64,000 nt of DNA. Source: Deltaproteobacteria bacterium (GTDB taxonomy: Bacteria; Myxococcota_A; Polyangia; Polyangiales; JADJMO01). The translations under genes were made by a program, and so were the position numbers. A model generated the notes under the pieces. It was not told where the DNA came from, did no database searches, and saw only the letters and a list, made by a program, of their open reading frames with translations. Numbering within the stretch: position 1 is the first letter of the stretch; each line of letters begins with the position of its first letter. This document shows, piece after piece, positions 16,648 to 25,153 of this stretch. The stretch spans positions 1 through 64,000 of the forward strand of contig JALHOE010000019.1 in NCBI GenBank assembly GCA_022843175.1, given 5' to 3'.

Positions 16648-18047
16648 TTCGGATCGGTGGGCCCCGGGCCGCGAAGGGTAACGCCGAGGATCAGCGTCTT
16701 TCGCCACTCGGGGAGCGCGGCCTCGAGCTCCTCGAGCAGCGCCGCGTGGAACTTGTAGTTGTGCACGTCACCAGTGGCGTGCTCGACGAGGATCGTCGGG
16801 TAGGCATCGGTCACCTGCTGCACGGTGCCGCCGCCGGCGAGGAACGCGGCGAGCAAACGCGCAGACTCGATGCGATTCCCAGAGAACGAACCGAACACCG
16901 CCGACAAGGTCGGCGCCGCGCCGGGCGTCGCCACGAGCGCCTCGAGTCGCTCGGGAAACTTCGCCGTCTTCGACGCGACGAACGCTTGAAACTCCGGTCG
17001 CCAGGCGGCCGCCTGAAGCAACACGAGCGCCTCGGTGTCGCGATCGGGCGCGAGCCCCTGCAAGTGGCGAAGGGCGTTCAACGCGTCGAGCTCGTGGACT
17101 CCGAACGAGGTCTCGCCCCAGCGAACGCTGACCTCGACGGCGACGATCGCGAGCGCGGTCCACACGGTGCGTCGGCTTTTGCCCGCGACCAGCGCGGCGA
17201 TCGTTGCGTCGACGCACTGCTTGGCGTCGCCGGTCCGAAACACCTCGAGGAGCGCCGGCACCGCGGACGGGTCGTCCTTGCCGTCACGGAAGGTCGAGGG
17301 CACTTCTCCGACGCGCATGAGGTTCGCGGCGAACGCGCCGATGCTGCTCCCCTTGCGCTTCGCGGCGATCGCGCGCGCCAGGCTCCGCACGACCCACGGC
17401 GCGCACGCCCAACCGAACGTGTCCATCGCGCGAACCGCATGGGCGGTCCAGATCGCGGTGTGTCCGAGCCAATCGTGATCGCGCGGCGCGTAGCGGGTGA
17501 GCGGGCCGATCACCGCCTTTCGCCCGCCGTGGGCGTAGAGCGCGGCGATCGCAGCGTCGGCGCCGGCTTCGTCGAAGCTGTCGAACGACGCGATCAGCTT
17601 CGCCTCCGCGGTGTCGGCCGACGGCACCTTCGCGAGCGGCGGGAGCGGGTCGCGGCCGACGAAGTCCATCACCGCGCCGTGCTGCATGTTCCACGCGTAC
17701 GCGAGCGGCACGAGCGCGAGCTCCTTGGACACGCGCTTCGACACCAGGTACGCGGCCTGCACCGCGAGCGCGCTGTGGAGCTCTTCGGCCACCACGGTGC
17801 GCGCGCCGACCGTGAGCGCGGCCGCATACAGCGTGTCGGTCGACGCGCCGGCGACCAGCCACTTCTTCAGCACCGGCAACGCATCGACGCGCTCGGCCAT
17901 CAGGCTGTCGGCGATCGCGTCGGACGCGCACGACGCCGGAACCACGTCCTCGGACGGCCCGGGCGCGTCCTCGCGAGCGCAGCCCACGAGCCACGATCCG
18001 GAGACACCCGCCACCGCCGCGAGCGTTTCGCGTCGAGTCCACCCCAT
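16614..18047 (-). CDS. Tat-type/lipoprotein of unknown function (paralogue of the 21338-22780 gene)
   Basis: A 477-residue protein. ATG 18047 gives an N terminus with TRRETLAAVAGVSGSWLVGC: a twin-arginine-like motif plus lipobox (VGC, Cys23). The rest is all alpha-helical in composition, with Ala/Leu-rich repeats and motifs such as LLQAAAWRPEF. It aligns by eye along most of its length with the broken gene at 21338-22780 (for example LLQAAAW against LVQAAAW, and a shared HxxDAxxAL segment), so the two are paralogues. I know similar Tat-signal proteins of about 450-500 residues in myxobacteria and planctomycetes, without assigned function. It overlaps the TraB-like gene downstream and is divergent from 18141. 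Confidence 0.78.
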   Translation of the reverse strand: MGWTRRETLAAVAGVSGSWLVGCAREDAPGPSEDVVPASCASDAIADSLMAERVDALPVLKKWLVAGASTDTLYAAALTVGARTVVAEELHSALAVQAAYLVSKRVSKELALVPLAYAWNMQHGAVMDFVGRDPLPPLAKVPSADTAEAKLIASFDSFDEAGADAAIAALYAHGGRKAVIGPLTRYAPRDHDWLGHTAIWTAHAVRAMDTFGWACAPWVVRSLARAIAAKRKGSSIGAFAANLMRVGEVPSTFRDGKDDPSAVPALLEVFRTGDAKQCVDATIAALVAGKSRRTVWTALAIVAVEVSVRWGETSFGVHELDALNALRHLQGLAPDRDTEALVLLQAAAWRPEFQAFVASKTAKFPERLEALVATPGAAPTLSAVFGSFSGNRIESARLLAAFLAGGGTVQQVTDAYPTILVEHATGDVHNYKFHAALLEELEAALPEWRKTLILGVTLRGPGPTDPKWARYDEARAL

Positions 18048-18140
18048 GGGCCGAACGTAGCAGTGCTGGCGCTTCTTCGTTCTCCCCGCCCTTCGGGAGG
18101 CACCCCCGATGACGACGCGGGTCGGAGTAGACTCGCGCCG

Positions 18141-18467
18141 ATGGCTGCAAAGAAGAGTGATCTCGCTTCGCTGAAGGGGACGGATGCCAAGCGCGCGCGG
18201 GCGCTGGCTGCGTCGGTGAAGAAGCCGAAGTTCGCGCTCGGTCAGCTCGTGCGCGACCCGCACGGGGAGATCGGCGCGATCGACGCGGCCTATGCTGACC
18301 TCGCCGCGGCCGAGGATGCTGGCGTCATCGACGACGCCAAGGATTTCTTGAGCGCACAGGAGATTCGGCCGAAGACCCCGCGTACCGGCGTGTGGTACTC
18401 GCTCGTCCTGGGCCACGGCAGTGTGCTCTGCGGTGAGCTCGACCTCGTCGCGCTGAAGGGCCCGTAG
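18141..18467 (+). CDS. Small protein, possibly an HspQ/YccV-like SH3 fold
   Basis: A 108-residue cytosolic protein. A basic Lys/Ala-rich N terminus (about 1-30) is followed by KFALGQLVRDPHGEIGAI, a central acidic helix and a C-terminal TGVWYSLVLGHG. The order 'F..GQ.V....G.I', variable insert, 'WY.V.L' is reminiscent of the HspQ/YccV hemimethylated-DNA-binding fold, but the similarity is weak and the usual acidic C terminus is missing. It begins 93 bases from the divergent Tat-lipoprotein gene and converges on the 18487 gene. Codon usage matches the neighbours. Confidence 0.6.
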   Translation: MAAKKSDLASLKGTDAKRARALAASVKKPKFALGQLVRDPHGEIGAIDAAYADLAAAEDAGVIDDAKDFLSAQEIRPKTPRTGVWYSLVLGHGSVLCGELDLVALKGP

Positions 18468-18486
18468 ACCGTCGGTTGCCTCGGAT

Positions 18487-21261
18487 TCACTTCGGCAGCG
18501 TGCAGCTCATCTCGTAGAGGCTGCCGAGCTGCACGACGAGCGCGTGCGTCGGATCCGCGAGGGGGATCGTCACGCCGCGGCCGCCGAGGGTGCGCACGCA
18601 GGTCGTGCCGTCGTCCAGCGCGTCCATCGCGACACGATCGAGCGGCGGCGGGTAGAACACGCCGCTCAGCGCGTAGCTCGGGCGCGGCAATCGCAGCGGA
18701 ATGGTCGTACCGCTCGCGGACACGCACGCCGTCGTGGAGGGCTTGGCGAGAGCGTACCCACGCGGTGAGAACAGGCCATCGCGCAGCGTCCCGACGAAGA
18801 CGGTTGGATGGGTCGCGCTCGCGACCGACCACGTCGGGGTCGCGACGGGCAGCAGATCGAAGGTCGCCGACGAATCGTAGTCGGGCGCCTGGTAGAACAT
18901 GAAGCCACGCTCTTCTTGCGCGATCGACGTCCACAGGCGGAGGAGCCGGAGCTCCCAGGTCTTCCCGTCCTTGCTCTCGAAGACCTCCGCCGTTCCGTTC
19001 GCGCTCGGGAGTCGGGCGACGACCGACCACCCCGTGCCGGTGCGGAAGACGCGCCGCGCGATGTGATCGGAGACCGGCGGCGCGGTGAGCTTCTCGATCG
19101 CGCCACCGGCATCGCGAAGGATGTAGATGGGCGCGTCCCCCGGATCGGACTCCGGCCATGGATCCTCCGGCTTCGACGAGAGCTTCGAGGTGCGGAAGTA
19201 GCGCGGTGAGGTCGGTTGCACCGCCACGCCGTCGGCGAGCATGCCGACGATCCACGCGTGGCGAAGGTCTGCCTCCACGGCGTCGCCGTTGCGGATCCGG
19301 AACGTCCCGACCTCTCCGAGCTCGGCGACGTGCGGCTTCTTCTCGGTGTCGCGCAGCCACGCGACCGTCGCGCGGATCGGCCTCGTCTCCGGGCTCTTCG
19401 GCGTTTTCGGCGCGATGGTGTAGCGCACTGCGATCACGCCGCCGGGGAGCGCGTGAAACACCGTCTCCTGCTTGTCGCCCTGCGGCGGCAGGAGCGCGAT
19501 CGTCTCCAACTTTCCGTTGGTCGCGCGTCGGATCACGGAGCGCTTGTCGGCGAACAGCCGCAGCGGGCCGGCGGCGAGCGGGTCGAGCTCGCCGAGGATG
19601 TTCTGCGCGAGGGGCTTCTTTCCGACGGTGCACGCGATCGTCGTGACCGGCGGCGCGACCTCGTCCGGCCGGTTCGGCTCGGGCGGTGGCACGCTGAACG
19701 GCTCGCCGATGCGCTCCGGGAGATCCCACCCGATGCGCCACGCGCTGTCGGTCACGCAGCCCTCCGCGCCGCAGGCGAACGCGCCGAGCGCCGGCCCCGC
19801 GTCGTGCGCGACGCCGGTCGCATCGACCTCGAAGAGGACGCCGTGGTGGCGAAAGAGCACGTGCCCGCCGCCCGACGCGAAATCGTCGGCGCGGAGCTTC
19901 AGTGAGTGTTTTTGCACCTCGCCCTTGAGCGGCGCGCGGAGAACGATGAGCTCCTTGTGCCCGTTGAGCACCGCGACGATCGTGCCGTCATCGGCGACCG
20001 AAATCGCGGTGCGGTTCGGCACGATGTCGAGCTCGGCACGCACCGTCGGCTCGTATTTGTCGAGCGGAGAGGTGACGAGCTTCGCCTTGGGATACTCGAA
20101 CGCGAAGGCGACGAGCTGCTTTCCCTTCTCGTCGACGACCGCGCCCTGCAGGCGATCCTTCACCGGCTCGAAGGGCGCGTTGGCCGACTTGCGAAACTGA
20201 ATCGTGCCGAACTTCGGCTGATGCACGAGATAGCCGTTCGGCCCGGCGGCCCAGCTCTCGGGTCGAAAGTCCGTGTCGCGCGCGGCGAGCGCGGTGAACG
20301 TGACCCCGCCGTCGACGGTGAGCGCCTCGGTGAGCTTCGCGCCGCCCTCCATCCATCGGATGCAGGCGAGGGAGACCGTCTTTCCGTGCGCGGAAGCCAG
20401 CGTCGAGGCGCAGTCGTTGAAACCTGCGAGCGGCTTCCAAGCGCGGCGCGCACCGAACGCAGCGACCGACACGAAGTAGGCGCCCTTCCCGTCCTTCGCG
20501 AGCTGCGCAGTCGTGCCCCCTCCCACGGCACGGCTCACGATCGCGCCCGGCGGTCTCTCGTCGAGCCACAGCTCGTCGCTTCTCGGCGCACCGGCGTACG
20601 CCGTTCCGGCGTCGTCGATGCTCACGATCGAGGGAGGCGTCGCGGGGGGCGGCAGCGGTTTCCACGTCGCGCCATGATCGGTGGTGAGGGCGAGGGCCTC
20701 GGGGACCATCAGGAGCAAACCGCGTCCGTCGCGGGCGATCGCGACGTCGGCGGCGAGGGCGGGCATGCCCAACCGGGTCCACGACTTGCCACGGTCGGTC
20801 GAACGCAACGCGACGCCGTCGTTGGTGATGCCGACGATCGCAGCTTCGGTGGCGCTCGCGCGGGCAATGGGGTGTGGGCTCCGCACGATCTCGTACGGAT
20901 CGTCGAGCGGCTCGCGCGCGCGATAGATCGTGCCGTGTACGCCGACGAAGTCGACGCCCACGTCCGATCGCAGTGCGGCGACGAGATCCTCATCGAGGAG
21001 GTGCGCCGCGTGGGTGCGCTTCGATCCCTCGAGCAACCAGCGCTGTCCGCGATCGCCGGGCAACACCCGACGCCCGCCGCCCAGGTCGAGCGCGCGTCCG
21101 ACCGCCCACGAGGGCGCGTGCATCGGTGACCAACGCGCACCCACCGGCGGCGCGGGCGCCTTCGGTGTCGGCGGCAGGGGCGCCGGCGGGGTGGCCGGGA
21201 CGGGCGACGGCGTCGGTCCGCCGCATGACGCGAGCAACAGCAGGAGCGCGAAGCGTCTCAT
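18487..21261 (-). CDS. Large lipoprotein with Asp-box (BNR) beta-propeller repeats
   Basis: A 924-residue protein. ATG 21261 has a GGGAGGGGG ribosome-binding site and leads into a signal peptide with lipobox LASC (Cys13), followed by a Pro-rich linker of about 30 residues. At least four Asp-box motifs are visible: STDRGKSWTRL, TTDHGATWKPL, TVDGGVTFTAL and SKDGKTWELR. These occur in sialidase-type and Ycf48-like propellers. The length would allow two or more propellers. No sialidase catalytic Arg triad could be assigned. Inference: a surface-anchored binding or scaffold protein. It is divergent from the broken Tat-lipoprotein gene, 76 bases away. Confidence 0.8.
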   Translation of the reverse strand: MRRFALLLLLASCGGPTPSPVPATPPAPLPPTPKAPAPPVGARWSPMHAPSWAVGRALDLGGGRRVLPGDRGQRWLLEGSKRTHAAHLLDEDLVAALRSDVGVDFVGVHGTIYRAREPLDDPYEIVRSPHPIARASATEAAIVGITNDGVALRSTDRGKSWTRLGMPALAADVAIARDGRGLLLMVPEALALTTDHGATWKPLPPPATPPSIVSIDDAGTAYAGAPRSDELWLDERPPGAIVSRAVGGGTTAQLAKDGKGAYFVSVAAFGARRAWKPLAGFNDCASTLASAHGKTVSLACIRWMEGGAKLTEALTVDGGVTFTALAARDTDFRPESWAAGPNGYLVHQPKFGTIQFRKSANAPFEPVKDRLQGAVVDEKGKQLVAFAFEYPKAKLVTSPLDKYEPTVRAELDIVPNRTAISVADDGTIVAVLNGHKELIVLRAPLKGEVQKHSLKLRADDFASGGGHVLFRHHGVLFEVDATGVAHDAGPALGAFACGAEGCVTDSAWRIGWDLPERIGEPFSVPPPEPNRPDEVAPPVTTIACTVGKKPLAQNILGELDPLAAGPLRLFADKRSVIRRATNGKLETIALLPPQGDKQETVFHALPGGVIAVRYTIAPKTPKSPETRPIRATVAWLRDTEKKPHVAELGEVGTFRIRNGDAVEADLRHAWIVGMLADGVAVQPTSPRYFRTSKLSSKPEDPWPESDPGDAPIYILRDAGGAIEKLTAPPVSDHIARRVFRTGTGWSVVARLPSANGTAEVFESKDGKTWELRLLRLWTSIAQEERGFMFYQAPDYDSSATFDLLPVATPTWSVASATHPTVFVGTLRDGLFSPRGYALAKPSTTACVSASGTTIPLRLPRPSYALSGVFYPPPLDRVAMDALDDGTTCVRTLGGRGVTIPLADPTHALVVQLGSLYEMSCTLPK

Positions 21262-21337
21262 GGAATCCCCCTCCCAGATCTCCGGACGGGGCAAAATAGC
21301 GACACTGAGGGTTCGGCCGGCGTGGTCTCCTCCCTCG

Positions 21338-22780
21338 ATGGATCGGCGGCGCTTCCTGGGAACGATGGGCTCGATGGCCGCCGTCGCCTCGTGCGCGAAG
21401 GACGAACCCAACGACGCCGTGCCTGACGAGGTCGAGGTGCTCGCCGCGGAGCTGGAGGCCGCCGCGACCCGGAAAACGGCGCTCGACGGCGCGGCCCAGC
21501 GGCTCCGAAAGGGGCTCTCGCCGGACAAGGTGTTGCTCGCGACCTTCCTCGCGGGCGTGAGGACGCTGCGCCCCGAGCCCCTCGGCCAGAGTTACCACGC
21601 GGTGCTCTGGATCGAGTCGCTGCGTGCCACGGCGGCGAAGCTCGAGGGCGACGACCCGGCGATCGTCTCACTGGTGGCCGTCGCCTACTTCAAAGAGGTG
21701 CAGGCCGCGGAGACCGAGCCGGGGTAGGCGTTGAAGAAGGTCGACAAGGCCAGCACGCCGGCGAGCGAGGCCGCCGCCGCGCTGGCCACCGCGCTCACCC
21801 AACGCCAGCTCGCCGCCGCCGACGCGGCCGTCGTTGCGCTCCATCGCGCCGACCGGTCCAAAGACGTGCTCGAGGCGCTCATCCTCCACGGCAGTCGAGG
21901 GCACGCGGATCTCGGGCACGAGATGATCGCCATCGCCAAGTCGTGGCGTCTCCTCGAGCGCGGACAGCTCGCGCGCGCCGAGGACGCCCTGCGCGCGCTC
22001 GCGGAGGGACTCGTGCGGACCAAGCCCGATGCAAGCGAGCCGCTCTACCTCGAGAACCGAGGCAAGCTCGCGGGCGTGCGCCCCGATTGGGCCGCTGGTC
22101 GCGAGGATGACGCCGCGGTGGTCGAGCTGATCAAGGCGCTTCGTGTCGCGACGGCCGCGGAGGCGAGCGCCAAGGTCTTCGAGCTCCTCGGACGGGGCAT
22201 CGGGCCGCGATCGCTGTGGGACGCGGTCTTCGCGGCCGCCGCCGAACGCCTGGTGCGCTCGGTGAATGGCGGCGATCGCATCGTCGCGATCCACGCCGTG
22301 ACCGCGACCGATGCGATGCGCGAGTGTGCGAGCCTTGCACAGCAACCGACGACGCAGCTCTTGTGTCTGGTGCAGGCAGCGGCGTGGATTCCGCTGTTCC
22401 GCGAGGAGGCGACGCGCAGGCGAGGTCCCGTTCCGGAGGGCGGAGGCGAGATCGACGCCATCGTTCCCACGCCGTCGACGCTCGACCAGGTGTTCGCCGA
22501 AACGGATGCGCCGGCGAGGGTCCGTCGCATCGCCGGTTACCTCGCGAACGGCGGCCCCGTCACCGCGCTGTTTCAGCGAATGCGCCCGTTGATCCCGCAC
22601 GCGCCCGAGCAGCACTACCCGAAGCTCCTCGACTCGATCGAGCGACACGAGCCGCAGCTCGGTGCGCGCGTGCACCATGCGGTCGTCGCGGCCATCGGTC
22701 AGTACATGATGCTCGGCGCCGAGCGCGAGCCGCTCGGGTACATCGAGGCTGCGGGCGCCTGGACGCGTTCGCGCGCCTGA
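21338..22780 (+). pseudogene. Tat-type/lipoprotein gene interrupted by an in-frame TAG (paralogue of 16614-18047)
   Basis: ATG 21338 starts RRRFLGTMGSMAAVASC: twin arginines then a lipobox-like Cys (residue 19). After 129 codons the frame meets TAG at 21725-21727, then remains open in the same frame for 350 codons to 22780. Total length with one residue at the TAG would be 480, matching the 477-residue paralogue. Shared motifs occur on both sides of the stop (for example LATFLAGVR before; AAADAAVVAL and LVQAAAW after). Codon usage stays normal downstream. One G-to-A change from TGG (Trp) would create this stop; sequencing error, recent pseudogenisation and readthrough all remain possible. A TTG at 21731 is the only nearby restart. 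Confidence 0.8.
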
Positions 22781-22822
22781 AGTCTCGTTTGCACGCCCAC
22801 GGACCACGATAAGCTCGCCGCC

Positions 22823-23635
22823 ATGGCGGCGGTCGCGTTGTTCGGTACAGGTCTCATCGGCTCGGCGATGGTCGAGGGCATGTTGCGGCGGGGAGACACC
22901 GTCGCGGTGTGGAACCGTACCCGTGAGCGGGCGGCCCCGCTCGCGAGCAAGGGCGCGCGGGTGTGTGGCTCGATCGCCGAAGCGGCGCAGGGCGCCGAGC
23001 GGGCGCACGTCGTCGTGTCCGACGACCAAGCGGTCGACGCCATCCTCGGTGAGCTCGGCTCCTTCTCCGGGCCGGTGATCGATCACTCGACGACCTCTCC
23101 GGCCGGCGCCGCGCGCCGAGCGGGCCCGCGGTTCCTGCACGCGCCGATCTTCATGTCGCCCGCGAGCGCGCGGGAGTCGCAGGGGATCATCCTCTGCTCC
23201 GGACCGCGCGACACCTTCGCCATGGTGGAGCCGGCGCTGGCGCAGATGACCGGAGTCGTGAAGTACCTCGGCGAACGGCCCGATCTGGCCGCGGCGTACA
23301 AGCTGTTCGGCAACGCGATGATCCTCACGATCACCGCCGGCCTCTCCGACGTCTACCGGATGGCGCGCGCGCTCGGGATCGAGCCGACCGAGGCGCACGG
23401 CCTGTTCTCCACCTTCAAGCCGGCGACGACGATCGACGTGCGCGGGGCCAAGATGGCGCGCGGCGATTTCACACCGTCCTTCGAGACGATCATGGCCCGC
23501 AAGGACGTGCGGCTGATGCTCGAAACGACCGACAGCCTGCACATCCTGCCCGCCGTCGCCGCGCTCCTCGATCGCACGATCGAGGAGGGTCACGGCGCGG
23601 AGGACGTGGCAGCGATCGCCTTCGACACGCGCTGA
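22823..23635 (+). CDS. NAD(P)-dependent beta-hydroxyacid dehydrogenase family protein
   Basis: A 270-residue member of the 3-hydroxyisobutyrate dehydrogenase/6-phosphogluconate dehydrogenase-like superfamily. The Rossmann motif FGTGLIGSAM is at 7-16, with Asn-Arg-Thr after beta-2 (WNRT), which favours NADP. The substrate-binding DHSTTSPAGA lies near 90-99, and the catalytic-lysine helix AAAYKLFGN near residue 160 (the family pattern is G..AK..NN). The C-terminal all-alpha domain contains KDVRLMLE, typical for the family (KD..L). The exact substrate is unknown; glyoxylate/succinic-semialdehyde reductase-like enzymes and imine reductases share this architecture. It follows the broken lipoprotein gene by 42 bases. 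Confidence 0.85.
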   Translation: MAAVALFGTGLIGSAMVEGMLRRGDTVAVWNRTRERAAPLASKGARVCGSIAEAAQGAERAHVVVSDDQAVDAILGELGSFSGPVIDHSTTSPAGAARRAGPRFLHAPIFMSPASARESQGIILCSGPRDTFAMVEPALAQMTGVVKYLGERPDLAAAYKLFGNAMILTITAGLSDVYRMARALGIEPTEAHGLFSTFKPATTIDVRGAKMARGDFTPSFETIMARKDVRLMLETTDSLHILPAVAALLDRTIEEGHGAEDVAAIAFDTR

Positions 23636-23774
23636 GAGCCTCGCGCTTCACGATTTATGAAAAAAGTTTGTCGTGGGCAATTGACTACGGCCGCGGTTCA
23701 ATTTCCGAATTGCTCGACAGATTGCGCGGCGGCGTTCCGGTGGTTTGTGTGCGCCGATTGGCACCACGGTGTGT

Positions 23775-23802
23775 TTGACGGGCGCATTACTGTGCATATG
23801 GT
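23775..23802 (+). promoter_or_regulatory. Candidate sigma-70-type promoter close to the start codon
   Basis: TTGACG (23775-23780), a 16-base spacer, then TATGGT (23797-23802). The ATG of the NlpC-like gene is only nine bases beyond the -10 box, so a transcript from here would have almost no leader. The 176-base region is noticeably more AT-rich than the surroundings. A second TTGACT occurs at 23681-23686 without a convincing -10. Confidence 0.4.
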
Positions 23803-23811
23803 TCGGCTCCA

Positions 23812-24699
23812 ATGAAGCTCGCCGCCCTCCTCGCTGCCTTTGCACTGAGCGCCACCACCGCGTGCAGCGGAGCCATCGAAGACGGAACCGAATCACCGAC
23901 GAGCCCGGCCGTTGAGCAAGCGAGCGAGCCGGTCGGCGAGAAGACCGAGGACGAGGACCCGTTCTTCACGACGGCGGCCGCACCGCCCGCCAACGACTCG
24001 GGCGCCGCAGAGAGCGAGACGCCCTCCGAGACGCCCTCCGAGACGCCCTCCGAGACCGCGACGGAGCCCTCGGAGGGCGAGGGCACCCCCGCCAAGCCGG
24101 CCGTGGAGCTTCTCCTCCAGGAGGCGACCCGCCAGGTCACCGTGATGAAGGTCTCGGCCTACGAGCACACCACCTCGGTCGACGAAGCATCGGGCACCTT
24201 CAAGTACGACTGCTCCGGCTTTCTCGGCTACGCGCTCAGCCGCGTGCTCCCCGCGCAGCTCGCGGCGGTGAAGTCCTTCGGCGGCGTCGCGCGCCCGCTC
24301 GCGAAGCACTATTACGAGTTCTTCGCCTCGATCGCGCCCGGCGCCACGAAGTCCGGCTGGTCGAGCGTCGCCCGCGCCATCGACATGCGCGCCGGCGACG
24401 TCGTCGCGTGGCTCACCCCCGCCGATCTCGTCACCGCCAACACCGGCCACGTGATGGTCGTGACCGGCGCGCCGACGGTCAACCCGAAGCGCGCCGACGA
24501 GATCATCATCCCGATCACCGACTCCACCTCGTCGTTCCACGGCCCGGCCGACACGCGTTACCCGAGCGCCCATGGCCTCGGCCGCGGCTCCATCGGCATC
24601 ATCGTCGACAGTGCCGGCAAGCCGGTCCGCTATCGCTGGACGGGCGGCTACAGCACGAAGGAGTTCTCGACGGCGATCTCGTTCGGCCGCCCGGGGTGA
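23812..24699 (+). CDS. NlpC/P60-like lipoprotein with Ser-Glu-Thr-Pro repeats
   Basis: A 295-residue protein. The signal peptide ends in TTAC (Cys18 as lipidation site). An acidic linker contains a Ser-Glu-Thr-Pro tandem repeat encoded by 12-base units (24016-24057). The C-terminal domain (about 100-290) has the NlpC/P60 pattern: KYDCSGFLGYAL with nucleophile Cys134, and NTGHVMVVTG with His213. These would form the Cys-His pair of a papain-like peptidoglycan hydrolase or amidase; the third polar residue was not identified. Inference: envelope-anchored cell-wall-modifying enzyme. The region upstream is AT-rich with a candidate promoter. Confidence 0.78.
   Translation: MKLAALLAAFALSATTACSGAIEDGTESPTSPAVEQASEPVGEKTEDEDPFFTTAAAPPANDSGAAESETPSETPSETPSETATEPSEGEGTPAKPAVELLLQEATRQVTVMKVSAYEHTTSVDEASGTFKYDCSGFLGYALSRVLPAQLAAVKSFGGVARPLAKHYYEFFASIAPGATKSGWSSVARAIDMRAGDVVAWLTPADLVTANTGHVMVVTGAPTVNPKRADEIIIPITDSTSSFHGPADTRYPSAHGLGRGSIGIIVDSAGKPVRYRWTGGYSTKEFSTAISFGRPG
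24016..24057 (+). repeat. 12-base tandem repeat, 3.5 copies
   Basis: Three identical copies of GAGACGCCCTCC plus a half copy encode Glu-Thr-Pro-Ser repeats in the linker of the NlpC-like lipoprotein. The unit length preserves the frame. Confidence 0.85.
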
Positions 24700-24755
24700 G
24701 GGCGTCGTCGCGCGCCGCGGGTGTGCGCGGGCGCGCCGGACTGTAGGCTTGGTCG

Positions 24756-25142
24756 ATGGGGTACACGACTCGGCTCCTCGGCGCTGTCGGCTTGTTGATG
24801 ACCACCTTCACGGGCTGCAAATGCTCCTGCACCGTCGGCGGCGACCCTGCGGTCAACGCCATCGAGCAGACCCCGGAGTGTCAAACGCTCCGCTCGAAGC
24901 ACGAGGCGTGTCTGAGCTCGATCTTCAACTCCGAGGACAGCTGCGGACCGGAGGAGGGCGACTGCGTCGCGTCCGCGCGCGCACGCCTCAAGTGCGTGCT
25001 CGACCACCCCGGCAACTACGAGTGCCGCCAGCAAGGGGGCGGCAAGGGCTTCAGCGCGATCATCCCGCCCGAGTGCAAGGAGTTCAAACGCCTCTGCACC
25101 GGCGCGGACAAGGACACGACGGTGCTGCACAAGAAGAACTGA
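24756..25142 (+). CDS. Small Cys-containing lipoprotein
   Basis: A 128-residue protein. A hydrophobic N terminus (about 5-18) ends at TGCKCSC, giving a probable lipobox (FTGC, Cys21). The mature part has eight further cysteines in a spaced pattern (ECQTL, EACLS, SCGPEEGDC, KCVLD, ECRQQ, ECKEF, LC) compatible with disulfides, and no low-complexity linker. The family is not recognised. It follows the NlpC-like gene by 56 bases on the same strand and converges on the GMC oxidoreductase gene with an 11-base gap. Confidence 0.7.
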   Translation: MGYTTRLLGAVGLLMTTFTGCKCSCTVGGDPAVNAIEQTPECQTLRSKHEACLSSIFNSEDSCGPEEGDCVASARARLKCVLDHPGNYECRQQGGGKGFSAIIPPECKEFKRLCTGADKDTTVLHKKN

Positions 25143-25153
25143 CTGCCCCGTAC

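Noticed and set aside
21668-23593. 641-codon minus-strand open frame
   Set aside because: Antisense to the interrupted Tat-lipoprotein and dehydrogenase genes; Arg/His/Gly-rich with no domain.
23758-23780. Sigma-54 promoter near TTGGCAC at the NlpC-like gene
   Set aside because: The -12 element does not match: no TTGC at the required spacing.
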